Assembly: GCF_932274485.2 (NCBI RefSeq)
Contig: NC_065885.2
Coordinates: 30,641,062 to 30,705,061 of the forward strand
Reading direction: 5' to 3'
Length of the DNA: 64,000 nucleotides
DNA from: Patella vulgata
Taxonomy: Eukaryota > Mollusca > Gastropoda > Patellidae
Positions 13,650 through 25,973 of the stretch are shown here, piece by piece; positions within the stretch are counted from its first letter, which is position 1, and each line of letters begins with the position of its first letter. The notes below the pieces were generated by a model. It worked only from the letters and a program-made list of their open reading frames with translations. It ran no database searches and had not been told where the DNA came from. Position numbers and translations under genes: made by a program.

Positions 13650-15670
13650 TTCTGTTTTTCTTTAGCAAACTGCAGGTAAGTTAATAATACTACATAATTT
13701 AAATTTTGACGGATTTTTTATTATCAAGAATTATAATAGTTCGAAGCTGCAATCCAAAACTTGTGGAGCGGAATTTACGACATAAGTTGATCAGTAACTT
13801 AACAGTTCTCGACCGGCTTAACTTTTCTATTGACGCGCTACCTCCACCACCACTAAAACACGAAATAACGACCACAGTTCCTTTGATTTAGATCTTAAAA
13901 AGTCCCCTCTCATTTGTGATTCTCCTAACGACCTTGATGTTCTTTGTGAAGTCTATAATGACACACTATTCGAACTTTTTAAATAAACATGTTCCAAGCA
14001 CTACCAAGACTGTCTCTTGTAAAAAGAATTCGCCCTGGTATAATGAGGATGTACACCGAGCCAAAAACAAGAGACGCGTTGCTGAACGATAGTGGAGGCA
14101 CTCTAAATTAGAAATACATCGACCAATTTTTAACCATGCTAAATCCCACATCACATCAGTTATTCGTAAAGCTAAATCAGAGTATTCTATTTCAAAAATT
14201 GCAGAAAACCCAAACTCACCCAAATTTTTGTTTGATTTTGTATTTTCTCTCATGGGAAAAAAACAAACAAACAATATGCCCGAACGTGACGATTATGAAA
14301 CATTGACCAATACTTTCAACTCGTTCACCGAAGAAGAAATCAAGGAATTAATCTCGGGAAGCAAACCAGCGACATGTGCGTTGGACCCTGTGTCCACTAA
14401 AATTCTGCTGTTACATTTAGAAACTCTAATACCTGTGATTAAACGGATTATAAATCTAAGGTTTGAATCTGGCACATTTCCTAAAATCTGGAAGGCGGCA
14501 GTTGTGAAGCCCTTTATCACAAAGTCCAATCTTGATGCCAACCAATTTAGCAATTATCGACCCGTTTCAAATCTTTCCTTTTTGTCGAAAGTGTTGGAAA
14601 AGGCAATAAAAGTCCGTCTTTCGTCGCACCTTTCAAGATATTCATGACTGGATAGATTACTACAATCCGCGTATAGGCCCTTTGGCGCAATAGATCCCGG
14701 TTGGAGCTGACGTGCCATAAAACCACATTCATTTCATTGCTTATAGGCCTGGTCATAGCACCGAAATTGCACTTTTACGTGTCTGTAACGAACTTCGGAT
14801 ATCTGCTGACAGTGGTGAGGTCAGTCTGCTCATACTACTCGATTTATCGACTGCGTACGATACAATCGATCATTGCCAACTAATACAGTCTTTATCGCAT
14901 GACTTTGGCATGTACAATCTGTTCATGTTAATAGTGTTTCCTCTGATAAATCAGTTCTATATCAATGTGTACCACAAGGATCGGTTCTTGACCATGTGTT
15001 ATTCACTCTGTACACCAGAAAACTTGGTAAAATCCTCTCTGATAACGATCTCTTTCATCACTTCTACGCTGATGATACGCAGCTCCTTCGTCATTTTGAA
15101 CTCAATAACTCCGCCATAACAGTAACTTATATTGAAAACTGTCAGATTGTCAAAACATGGATGATGACTCATACGCTAAAATTCATCGCCTCAAAAACTG
15201 AAGCCTTGTTAGTTGGAACTAATAGTAAAATGGCGAATGTTCACCATTCATCTATCCGTATCGGAGAATCACAGATCGATTTCTCAAAAAATGTGAAAAC
15301 TCACGATTCGAATTTTTCAATGGAACAACATATATAACTAACATTAATCGTACTTTCACCTCAGTAACATAGAATCCATAAGAAATCTGATCTCAAGAGA
15401 TGTTGCTCATCACATTGTGCGATTCCCTGTGCTCTCAAGATTAGATTATTGTAACAGTCTGTTGGGTAATTTATCCAAAGAAGAAATCAACAGACTGCAA
15501 CGGGCTATGAACACAGCAGCAAGAATGGTGACTAAAACTAGAAATCTGCGCATATAACTCCAGCGCCTAGAGAGCGTTACTGGCTCCCAGTAGAGGTCCG
15601 AACGCTTTACTGGCTCCCAGTGGAGGCTCATTGTGAAATTTAAAATCCTCTCACTCACGTATCAATGTTT
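13650..15670 (+). mobile_element. Decayed non-LTR retrotransposon (LINE), CR1/Jockey-like
   Basis: A plus-strand reverse-transcriptase relic. The linker between endonuclease and RT is readable near 14000-14220 (CKKNSPWYNEDVHRAKNKRR). An open stretch at 14228-14647 contains the conserved block NYRPVSNLSFLSKVLEKAI. A further stretch at 14996-15337 contains the catalytic-loop motif FHHFYADDTQLLRHF, and the region near 15428 reads RLDYCNSLLGNL. Stops and frameshifts separate these blocks, so the copy is dead. The endonuclease domain is largely missing or unrecognisable. The clade call rests on motif style only. The 3' end abuts the dispersed repeat that starts near 15680. Confidence 0.88.
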
Positions 15671-15679
15671 TCACCAAAC

Positions 15680-16441
15680 CGCTTTTTCGATAATCGCGCA
15701 TATCCGAACGTAACTTCTTGTATTATGACCCCTGATTATTCAAAATATCACATTTTTAGCTTGTGGGCCCGCTAGAAGTCACAATTTGTATTCAATTTTA
15801 AATTTTCTTTTAAATATATCACCGTTACACATCAGTGAAAGTTGAGTTCGAATTTCGTAAGAATCTGACTGAAACTGACAAAATGGTCGCTCCTTGTGAA
15901 GGTTGTGGACCCTACTACAAGTCACAATTTTTATTTGATTTTAATGAAACTTAAAAAGTATGTTTATAACCAAAAGATCTTGGATCCTTTCGATATTCGC
16001 GCATATGACCCTTAACTGTACGGAAAATCATGTTTTATAGCTTGTGGATTTTCTTGAGGCCACAATTTTTATTCAGTTTTAAAAATCGTTTAAATTTATC
16101 ACCGTTACACCCTAATGACGGTTAAGTTCCAATTCGTGAAAATCGGACCAAAACTGTCTGACAAAATGGCCGCTCCTTGTACGCAAATTGTGTAAAAGTA
16201 CATGTATGTAATACGAAGGTTGTGGACCTTCTAGAGGTCACAATTTTTATCCGATTTTGATGAAACTTAAAATATATCATATATCTTTATATCCCAAAGA
16301 TCTCAGTTCCTTTCGATATTCGCGCATTTCAGACCATCACTAACTGGATTATGGACCCTAGTTGTACTTTGTTGTTTTTTAGCTTGTTCTCTATTCATCT
16401 CTTACCAAATGTGGGTGTATCTTGCCTGGCAGCCGCTGGTT
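15680..16441 (+). repeat. Dispersed repeat with ~160-base internal units, plus orientation
   Basis: Repeating units carry 'AGGTCACAATTTTTAT', 'GATGAAACTTAAAATAT', 'TTTCGATATTCGCGCAT' and 'GGATTATGGACCCT' blocks. The copy ends at the family terminus AAATGTGGGTGTATCTTGCC then GGCAGCCGCTGGTT. Related copies lie at 22318-23050 (minus), 28470-29530, 47281-48152, 52140-52570 (minus) and 63447-63860. No protein is encoded. Confidence 0.8.
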
Positions 16442-17080
16442 AGAATATTAAACGTTGAAATTGCGTAACAAATCAAACATCAAACGTCTAGAACCGAGGA
16501 CCTTTAATCTAAAGCTCGAGACATATTTGCGTGTTATAACATTAGTCTGAATCAAATATGAGACACCACACCTTTAAGTTGTTACTTTAAATAATAACAT
16601 GTCTATTATTTCATAAAGTTTACTTTGACCGAATGACTATATAATTTACTAGGCCACATGGCCAGATTGTCTATTTACTTTACATTATTAACGACAGGGA
16701 CAGGACGGATTGTATGTTATCATTTATAGATTATATAATATGCAGCGACCAAGTTTCATAAAAGAACATGTCCAATATTCAGTAAAAATGCAGTTTTTCA
16801 ATACATATTGTTAAAACCAAATAATTTACAATTAACTCCAGAGACCGGCTATGGACACTTACAATTTGCCAGGTTAGGAAGTTTATACGATTTTTTGTGA
16901 GAACTGAATTGGCATATCCTAGAAATTCCGAGGAATAGATTGCCAAACAACGAAAGACGCCCGAAGCCGTTAAATATCCCGGACAGTTGCATTGTGATTG
17001 TTTAGGTAAATACCGTCCTATACACACCACAGTAATCTACAATATAAGCAAGGGTAACAATTCTAAGACTAGTTTACAAA

Positions 17081-17658
17081 GGTTGTTGTATTTGGTCTAA
17101 GCAAAGTATGATATATAAATTTTCTATGAAAAACAGCCCATCGGTGTTGACGTTTTCTCAATATATTGTCAAAGGGATCACGTGGCTAAGTGGGTAAGAC
17201 GCTGGCTCGCTGACCTGGAGGTCGGGTGTTCGATCCCTGCATTGGCCGAGGAAGTTCATCCAGATTTTCCGGCGTGGTTTCCCCTTGTTAGTGATGCAGG
17301 GCGGAGGGCGTGACAAGGACAGCTGTCTAGTCGTCCGGATGGGACGAAAAACCGAGGTTGTTGTATTTGGTCTAAGCAAAGTATGATATATAAATTTTAA
17401 GTAGGTGAAATCAAGAATTTTTTTTTCTATGAAAAACAGCCCATCGGTGTTGACGTTTTCTCAATATATTGTCAAAGGGATCACGTGGCTAAGTGGGTAA
17501 GACGCTGGCTCGCTGACCTGGAGGTCGGGTGTTCGATCCCTGCATTGGCCGAGGAAGTTCATCCAGATTTTCCGGCGTGGTTTCCCCTTGTTAGTGATGC
17601 AGGGCGGAGGGCGTGACAAGGACAGCTGTCTAGTCGTCCGGATGGGACGAAAAACCGA
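17081..17658 (+). repeat. Tandem segmental duplication through a SINE head
   Basis: Bases 17081-17355 (275 bp) are repeated directly at 17356-17658 (303 bp). The copies look almost identical except for a 28-base stretch in the second, beginning TAAGTAGGTGAAATC. The unit contains unique sequence followed by the 5' portion of SINE family B. The junction reads ACCGA then GGTTGTTGTA. The two ancestral breakpoints share only a GG, which suggests a microhomology-type duplication. The high similarity implies a recent event. Confidence 0.92.
17174..17355 (+). mobile_element. SINE family B, 5' partial copy made by duplication
   Basis: The tRNA-like head GGGATCACGTGGCTAAGTGG and B-box-like GGGTGTTCGATCCC are present. 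The copy stops abruptly in the SINE body at the tandem-duplication junction, so it is a duplication product and not an independent insertion. Confidence 0.85.
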
Positions 17659-17853
17659 GGTCCCGTGTACACATTGGCGTGCACGTAAAAAATCCCTTGG
17701 CAGTTGGAATTCGATATAAGAGTAGGCCGTAGCGCCGCTGCCCGGGCAAAATTTGCCTCATAGCACACTGCATGGCGTATGCCCGTCTTCATTAGCCCAG
17801 GTTAGGAGCAGAACAGTAGGACGTTAAACCCCATTTCATTTCATTTCATTTCA
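17477..17853 (+). mobile_element. SINE family B, full-length copy
   Basis: Complete plus-strand copy with tRNA-like head, the body including GACGAAAAACCGAGGTCCCG, the TCGATATAAGAGTAGGC segment, and the 3' end AGGACGTTAAACCCCATTTC followed by TTTCA pentamers. It serves as the reference copy for the family in this window. Confidence 0.9.
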
Positions 17854-19411
17854 ATGTTGAAATCCCCCCCCCCCTAGTGCAAATCTGAGCACCAACCTGT
17901 TTTAACATATTGTGACATAAATGTCTCCGTTTTAATGACTATTTACGGGATCAAGAGAAAATCAGATAGATAAGCAACATAGCTGCCTGATTTTATTGAA
18001 ACCTATATCCAGAAAAATGGCGTACTAGTGTAACTTTACCTGCAATTTTCCAAATAGTATGTCATTTGCTAATACCATACCTCAAAAGAAAAGAACGGCA
18101 ACATTTAAGACTTTTCGGTTTCATGCAAACTAAGCATGACGTTATTCTTATAAACGATAATGATTACTTTATCCCCCCCGATCATTAATGATTTTATAAT
18201 GTCAAAAACATACCACTTTACAAAGAAGAATTCAAAATGTGTTAATGTTCCAATGCAATCGCTAAAAAGTCCTGCCATATTAGATAACGATATTGTCTGA
18301 GGATGTTGAATATACTGCTCTGCCAGTATCCTACATCTGACGCTTATCTGGCGGAATAGGCGAATGATATTCCTGTGATGCCACTGCATTTGAAAATACT
18401 AAACAAAAGGGTAAAAAAATGTAATAATATGCAACTTTTGAACAAATCCTTATCAGCTTATGTATACCTCCACCAACAAAAATTTATTGACATCCTAGTG
18501 ATTTAGACAAAGAAGACTCTAAATAGTTATGTCTACATATCCATGTACATATGCCATGTCGTTGAGTATAATTTTAATAACAGACCACAAGTGTTTCCCG
18601 ACCATATCAAAAATCATTAGCAGCATGGGGATTGACCTATTCTTATTCACATACAATGAACTAATACAAATTATACAAAACTATCTTATTACTTAGTGTG
18701 AGGTGGCCACTTACTATTGTTGCCTTATAATGGATCTATACAGCGTTTGGTCTGAACAGGTTTTATAGCCTTTACAAAATTTATACTACTATTATCCATA
18801 ATAGTCTTTTATAACATTAATACGATTTGTGATACATGTGTTTTATATGTTAATCCAATTAGGATCCAGGATTCCGATTTCATGTAGATCAAAGAATAGT
18901 TACAAATAATTATGTTAGGAATGGAATTATAGTATGAACTTTCTTTAATTACCAATAATTAGTCACTTATTAACAGCCTATATTTTACTATGCCAATCGG
19001 CTGGTATAAAATACCCAATGGTGCCCGTAAGATATCTCAACCGTAGTCGGCACTTAGTCAATCTTCTATTAGTATTATAATACTTGCAGTTTATGCAACA
19101 AACCAGACAATCTTTGGCATTATTACAGAGTAAATATATAAGGGATAACTTAATTATGACTTATCGGTGACTGACTTGGGCTTCATCGATACCATTCCCA
19201 ATAACCAAATTATTAAGCCCAAATAGAATTGGTCTGAGATTTTGTAGGTCGTTGCAGAAGTAGTAGACTATATGACATTTGGACTGATCCTTGGCTCCCA
19301 ACTATACCACGCCCACGTCTTTCTCGTCTGTCCTGAAAAGTTGGGAGCTGATCACTTCAGAAAACAGGATGAAATCCGGTGTTGTATCCATAGCCCAATT
19401 ACCGAAAATGG

Positions 19412-19412
19412 C

Positions 19413-19445
<33 letters not shown>

Positions 19446-19713
19446 GAGAGAGGGGGGTTTAACAATCACTCGACACAAACTAAGTCATTTGGGGACTAAC
19501 ATATGGTCCAATTTTATTTCAATAATTCGCTTGCGCATAGGGGTCTTTAGCATTGGGGGGGGGGGGGGCGAACCGGAGGACCCGGCGAAAAAACCCCACG
19601 GGGTTGGCCAGGCGAGCCTACTCCTTGTCGGAGAATCGAAACCAAGCCATTTGACTCAATAACGGACCGTCCGATACAACGCATACGCGTTAACCATACG
19701 GACACCCAAACCC
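19412..19713 (-). mobile_element. SINE family A, full-length copy
   Basis: Reverse-orientation copy starting with an expanded GA-rich tail (CT on the element strand), then the conserved body, then the tRNA-like head at the right. Flanked by a perfect 10-base direct repeat CCGAAAATGG at 19402-19411 and 19714-19723. A G-run interrupts the body near 19555. Confidence 0.9.
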
Positions 19714-19926
19714 CCGAAAATGGAAGATAATGTGCACTGAATGTTATATTATTCGGACAAGCATTTTATCCAAACGCAAATCGATCGGAGATACTGGAAA
19801 ATAAAATCTAGTACACTTGATTGAGTTCCGGGTGATCTTACCTTTGCTCTGGTATTTAAGTATTGCTGTGAGTTTAAAAGAAAATATTTAGCCTACTTCT
19901 TGCGTAGATATATGTCAACATCAATG

Positions 19927-20234
19927 CAGGACCGTATGTAGGATTTTAAAAGTGGGGGTGCAGCAGAGTGGTGGGGCGCCATAGCCTCCGCGTATGTGAT
20001 AAGAAAGTTTCGATCAGGACAAACGAACCCATTGGTGTGGGCGCCCTTAAAACCGATCGACTGATCAGTGCCTTAAGAGCATCACTGTGTGATCATAATC
20101 AAGTGTATTATTTCATAATTTAAAGATTGTCAAATATTTTTTTTTTTTGGGGGGGGGGGGGCGCAATTTCTCGGGGCGCCTTATTTTTCTGGGGGTGCAA
20201 TGTACCCCCTGCACCCCCACTAAATACGGCCCTG
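19927..20234. mobile_element. hAT-like MITE with 8-bp target duplication
   Basis: A 308-bp non-autonomous DNA element. The left end is CAGGACCGTATGTAGG; the right end read on the other strand is CAGGGCCGTATTTAGTGGGG, with GTGGGGGTGCAG-type sequence repeated further in on both sides. It is bounded by a perfect 8-base duplication CATCAATG (19919-19926 and 20235-20242). CAGGG-type ends with an 8-bp duplication are the hAT hallmark. The interior has a T/G homopolymer run and no transposase. Confidence 0.92.
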
Positions 20235-22225
20235 CATCAATGCTATTTTTTTTCAACAATAGAGCTTTACAGATTGTGTTATTAAATGTTTCACTGTTAA
20301 AATTAATAATTAAAATCTTTGTAATAAATTCATGTTCATGTAAATGCTATTATATCCCGGATTAATATGGAGTATTTTAGACTGACACTAGTCCACTCCT
20401 CTTATTCAACACAACTGAACTTTTATAGTAGAAATTTAATACTATGCTCTTTGCGACCATATTGTATCTTTAATTAATTATTAGATTTACATATTGTAGA
20501 TAAGTCATATCCCACGTACTCAAATTAAAATTATTTTAGGTGAACCCAGAATATCATGTTTATCACTTGTGTTGGAATATTCATGTTGCATCATCTGGCT
20601 TAGTAACCAGTCATCATATTAATTAATTACGTAATTTTTGTCCAATGAAATAATTGACGGGGCTATCTCAAGGACACTGTCTATGTTATAAGCGTGATTT
20701 AGGTCCTATAGATTTTAGACATCATTGGGTTCCGGACAGATACCATGCAAGTTCCGTAGAAATGACCATCTGAGTTTCTAGAGACTGTCGCCGAATTCTC
20801 AGAGAGGGTAGACATCGCCTTGGTTCTTGAGATGACCATATGATGTAGCGGTTTCCTGGTTCTGGCCATGCTGGTTTTACTTTTACAGTAGTTTGGGTTG
20901 AGTGAAAGATGTTAATTTTAAGTATGCTAATGTAATCTATTATACATTGTAACCATATGTATCCAGCTTGACATAAAAATGTAGAACTGAACTGCTGCAT
21001 TGTTATTCATGGTAAGACAAACGTCTTAACTACTGAGATAGTAAGAAGAAAATACACAACGTGAAAAGTGAAAAGGAATCCAGACAAGAGAATTATAAAT
21101 ACTAGACGATCACAAGGCTATTAAAATAATATGTAGCAGAATAGAATTTGCGTCACACGTTGGATGTGGGGAGATTTGGGCGTGCGGGCTTTCCACATCT
21201 AGCCAGCGAGCCACAGCACGCATAGTGGAACAGACGGTGTCAATGATCATTTATTATTTTTAATTACATGTTATAATTTCTCGTTTCAGGATGACATTCT
21301 GGACAACTCCAAATCCACTTCGACTCCCTAAAACTAAAACAAATCATTGGTCCAAAATGAAAGTAAAGGTAAGACAGTGAATCAGGCCAACCGATTCCAA
21401 ATCTTAATATGGTTTTTCTTATTTTACGAAAATAACTTTTCGTTTTTGACAAAGACAAGTAGCACAACGCTTTTGACCCTTCCATCCAGTCACCCCTAAT
21501 AACAGATTCTAATAAGTTCATTTTACTTCTAGATTCCAATATGTCCAGAAATTACCCCCTTTCTCCAAGAAAATCTCCCGGGCGCCGCGATCTAAATAGA
21601 TTATCGTATTTGTAATATCAGTTTGTAATCAGACCTATATAAGTGTCATTATTAATAAATAATTGATTGAATAATACCACATTACCTTAACATTTGGTTC
21701 AAGATAAACAATTTAAAACTGATTAATTATATTAATTACAAGTCATGTCACGCTATACAATTCTTATAAAAGCTTTAAGTAACGATTTGGTTAGATATTA
21801 CCATACATGTTGTTGAAAGACAGGTAGGCAGTAGATTTACTAATATTAATTACAGGCGAATCTATTTCTGCAGATTAAAGTTTGTTCGCTTTTATTTTAA
21901 TTTTCTTGATAGTTTTTAAGATATTGTATTTTACTGTATAATAAGTGTTGTCATTTTGGCTGTAGTACTGTGGTATATTGTGAAAGTAGCTTGCTATAAT
22001 AAGACAGTGTCATTTCCATCTGTAAACTCCGCGTTTCTTATCCTCTGAAACGTGGTGTTTATTATTTCGTCATCTAGAATACTTGAGTTAAACTATACAT
22101 ACTTATAGTTTTAGCAGAACAACATTATTTACTCGTTTTCAAATTTCAACACATGTCAATCTTGATATGAAATCACCTTGTATGTAGTATATCACTTGAT
22201 ATGGTAGTTTGAGATGTTTGCTGGG

Positions 22226-22290
22226 ATGGAGTGGCCTAGTGGTCTAGAGTGTCGCGCTTCGAGCTCTAATTTGCAGGACACCTCTGGCTT
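22226..22290 (+). repeat. tRNA-like SINE head fragment, third type
   Basis: The stretch GGGATGGAGTGGCCTAGTGG and the following GTCTAGAGTGTCGCGC resemble a tRNA-derived A-box region different from families A and B. It breaks off at a G-run and runs into the dispersed repeat at 22318. It is too short for firm classification. Confidence 0.4.
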
Positions 22291-22317
22291 ACTGTCGGGG
22301 GGGGGGGGGGGGGCTAG

Positions 22318-23050
22318 TGGTCACCTCTGACTTGCTATCCGATTTTCACGAAATTCGAACTCAATCGTCATTAGGGATTAACGGTGGTACATTTAAACGA
22401 TTTTTAAAATTGGATAAAAATTGTAAACTCTATAGAGGGTCCACAAGCTAAAAACGCTATTTTTCGTACAATTGGGGACATAATCCAGGAAGTTACGGTA
22501 CGATATGCGAAAATATCAAAAGGAATCGAGATCTTTGGTGATATATTCAAACTGTTATTTAAATCGGATAAAAATTGTGACGTCTAGAGGGACCACAAGT
22601 TAAAACCGCGATTTTTCGTAAAATCAAGGGCCATAATTCAGGAGGTTACGATCCGATAAGCGCGAATATCGAAAGGAACCGAGATCTTTGGGTAATAAAC
22701 ATACATTTTAAGTTATATCAAAATCGGATCAAAATTGTGACCCCTAAAGTGCACAAGCTAAAAACCAGGGCCCTATTTCACGAAATTCTAACTAAAGATA
22801 AAATCCAGATTTTAGTAGATACTTCAATTTTGATTGGCTAAGCACTAAAATCAATCTAATATTATCCAATCAAATTACTAAAATTTGGATTTTATCTTAG
22901 TTAAAATTTCGTGAAACAGGCCCCTGATTTTTACGTACAATCAGGGGCCATAATCCATGAAGTTACGGTCCAATACATGCCAATTTCGAAAGGAACCGAG
23001 ATCTGTGAGATATAAACATAAGTTTCGTCAAAATCGGATAAACTTGTGAA
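22318..23050 (-). repeat. Dispersed repeat with ~160-base units, minus orientation
   Basis: At least four reverse-orientation units are visible, each with GGATAAAAATTGT, CCACAAGCTAAAAAC, CATAATCCAGGAAGTTACGG-like and GGAACCGAGATCTTTG-like blocks. A 161-bp fold-back MITE splits it at 22766-22926, so the MITE inserted later. Confidence 0.8.
22766..22926. mobile_element. Fold-back MITE with ~50-bp arms
   Basis: The left arm begins CAGGGCCCTATTTCACGAAA. The right arm, read on the other strand, begins CAGGGGCCTGTTTCACGAAA, and similarity continues for about 50 bases through TAAAATCCA and ATTTTAGTA. The spacer is about 55 bases. It sits inside a copy of the dispersed repeat. CAGGG ends suggest a hAT-type element, but no clear 8-bp duplication is visible. 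Confidence 0.85.
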
Positions 23051-23484
23051 CTGTGTACCGTAGTGTCCAAATGGATGATAATTTTTATGTAAAAAAATAT
23101 TCATATTTTTTTTGCCGCCAACTGGAATATTTTATCTGCCAAAAATACGTGATATGTAACAATTTTGTGTCTCAGCAAGGCTTATTATAAACAATTATCG
23201 ATATATACAATACAATATACAGCAACTTTAAAAATATGTCTTTACATAGTAGATTAGCAAAGTTTGGATTTAATAAGATCAGGTTTTATTTTTGGTGATT
23301 TTAATTTTTAAATCTCATCCATTGCCAATTTTCTATAAATTTATGTGTTGCGTGTACAATAGGCCTATTGTTATTTTCAGCTACCGCAAAGGTATCAGAA
23401 TCTGAATCCCCGATAGAATGATATAAATTTCAATTATGTTTGTAAGAAATACTTACAATTATTATACCCGTTGTTTACTTTTAG

Positions 23485-23761
23485 GGGGGGTTGGATGGCT
23501 GAATGGTTAGCGTGCGCGCGCTGTATCATAAAGTCTGTCATTGAGTCGACTGGCGTGGTTTCGAATCCCCGGTTGTACGTGGCAAGGAGTAGGGTCGCCT
23601 GTCCAACCTCGTGGGTTTTCTCCGGGTCCTCCGGTTTCCTCCCACTGCTAAAGACCCCTACGCGCAAGCGAATTATGTAAATAAAAAATTAAACCATATG
23701 TTAGTCCCGAAATGACCTAGTCTGTGTCGAGTGGTCGTTAAACCCCATTTCTCTCTCTCTC
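23485..23761 (+). mobile_element. SINE family A, full-length copy
   Basis: The reference copy of family A. It has a G-rich start, A-box-like TGGCTGAATGGTTAGCGTG, B-box-like GGTTTCGAATCCCC, the body with GTAGGGTCGCCTGTCCAACC and TTTTCTCCGGGTCCTCCGG, and a 3' end CGTTAAACCCCATTTC plus CT repeats. Flanked by a perfect 13-base duplication TGTTTACTTTTAG (23472-23484 and 23762-23774), so this insertion is young. Confidence 0.95.
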
Positions 23762-25274
23762 TGTTTACTTTTAGAGCATTTTGGCGACGGTATTGCGATG
23801 CGAATGACGAACTGTTTTCTCGCTCAAGAATCGCCGCTTTTCAACTCGTTCTTACGTTTTCGACAAAGTGGTGATCATATGATTTGAAATAATGATATCC
23901 GATAGGCATGCTTGTATATTTTACATGCCGTATATGAAACCACAGTAAACGGAATTCAACTATCAAATTATTTAATTTTGATTACATGTATTACCATTTT
24001 TTTTAAAGACGAAACGAAACATCAAATAATCATCGCTTGAATTAATCATTTGGAGAAAATAATGATTTGAGATAGGCAAATATATATATGATTGGCAAAT
24101 ATCAATCAACTTGTTATTAATCCAAGACAACTGGTTAGTATTACTCATCGACGCGATCCGGACTATCAGCCAGTTAATTAATTGAGCAACGTGATTGACA
24201 TTCAATAATGGTTAATCCAGGATAAATACGATTATAATTTTAAGTTTTTTTTTCCGCCATTTCTCAAAAAGAATCACTGGTACCGCAAAACATTATCGCC
24301 AAAATCAAATTTTTATCGCCACTTTCATATTTTTATCGCAAATTGCGACTTTGGCAGCCGACTAGACGATAAACCCAATTTCATTTTATTTCGGTTTTAA
24401 TACTGTACTTTATAATGTATGTTTAATCTGTATTGTGTTCTATTTTAAACTTGGGGAATGTGAAAATAAAATATAGGCTTATATGACTGGGTGGACTTAT
24501 TATTAAGGTATAGTGTGGTAACTTTATTTACCAAGCTGTAGATCTGGTATATACTTGAACCTGTAGTTTTTCTACACACACAGCATGTTTATCATCCAGA
24601 CAGACAAACATTTGACATGGGGCTTGAACTAATTTATAAGACACGCTGTAGTGTATTGTGTACTAATATTAGTTATACGTGGTTAAAACACACTCTTCTT
24701 TTGACCGTACAATGACGTAGAGAAAGGTAACTGGCTATTGCCTGTTGAAACAGGTGTAATATCATAGTTCATTATAGCTTCCCATCGTGGATTTGGTGGT
24801 TCTCGGTTGTAAATAGCGGACCAACGTTTGGTAAAAGCATGGGCCCTTACACAGGGTCCAGTGTAAAGGCTTCCACAACGATACCACTACATTATGGAAT
24901 AAGTGTGATGAAACCCCCCAAAAATGAAAAGAAAGATAGATATAGATATTATGGTAAAGTTTAAATGTGGTCGATATAATGGTTAAGATATTATTGAAAT
25001 TAATTATCTAAAAGTAATATTGTGGTAAAAACTAATGATATTATACTTAAAACTAATGATATAATTATTATTTATAATTGTAAAGGTATTATGAATGATC
25101 CATGTTATGTTTAAAACTAATGTTACATCATACTGCTATGGTTAAGGTTAAAATTAATGATACTTGTATATATATGGTGGATAGTGGTGAAGCGAAAATT
25201 ATTTTGTGTTTTGCCGTCCTAAACTACCAAATTGCTAACCGAAAAAGGGATATTTTCCTCAGCTAGTCCCAAAA

Positions 25275-25973
25275 GAAATGAAATGGGGTTTAATGTCTTA
25301 TACTGTTCTGTACTAATCGGGCTAAACTCTTATTTCGAATTCCAAATGCCAACATGGGTTCTTTTTACGTGTACACGACGCACCCCATCAGAACGACTAC
25401 AGACACCGTTTCTCGCCAGGCCCCCGTCCTCCCAGGGACGGATCCAGAAGGGGGGGGGGGTTGCCCCCCCCTGCTCAGCTACATAAAAAAAATTGTAAAT
25501 CAACACTTTTTATGAGAAACGTTTCTCGGTCGTGTGCTTTATCCTTTATCGTCAGATGTGGGACAGGATGGGCACTCAAAGCACGAGATAATGATATAGA
25601 CATTATGTGATATCACAATTACTGCTTTGCATCCATGAAATTGAATCACAATGTCATTGTATTAATTCATAATAAAAATTGACGTCAAACGAGATGTTGA
25701 ATTTCTCTGTTTAAAAAGCTCAATGTGTATGTTTATACGCCAAAATGACGATATAGACCATGCGGGAGGGGGGGGGGGAGATACATTGTCTCAGGAACCT
25801 GGCAAACCCCCTCCTGCAAAAATTCCTGGATCCGCCCCTGCCTCCACCACTGGCAATGGGGAAACCACATCGGAATACCCCGAGGAACTTTCTCGGCCAA
25901 CACAGTGAACGTACGCTGGACCATCTGGTTAGCAAACAGCGTCTTACTAACTGAGCCACCACGGGCCTGCCCC
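25275..25973 (-). mobile_element. SINE family B copy interrupted by a DNA element
   Basis: The 3' part (25275-25432, beginning GAAATGAAATGGGG) and the tRNA-head part (25841-25973) belong to one reverse-orientation SINE. They are separated by the inverted-end element at 25433-25840. The body is more diverged than other copies, so the SINE is older than the element it hosts. Confidence 0.8.
25433..25840. mobile_element. Non-autonomous DNA element nested in a SINE
   Basis: A 408-bp insertion. The left end CAGGGACGGATCCAGAAG mirrors the right end, which read on the other strand is CAGGGGCGGATCCAGGAA; both are followed by G-rich runs. Direct repeats of five bases, CCTCC, flank it (25428-25432 and 25841-25845). 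The end sequence resembles hAT-type termini, but the visible duplication is 5 bp rather than 8. No transposase is encoded. Confidence 0.85.

Noticed and set aside
18105-18389. Minus-strand open frame of 94 residues
   Set aside because: No recognisable domain, no matching exons and no family resemblance; a chance frame in AT-rich sequence.
19291-19662. Plus-strand open frame of 123 residues with RERERE repeats
   Set aside because: It crosses the GA-rich tail and body of a SINE; the repeats are simple-sequence artefacts.
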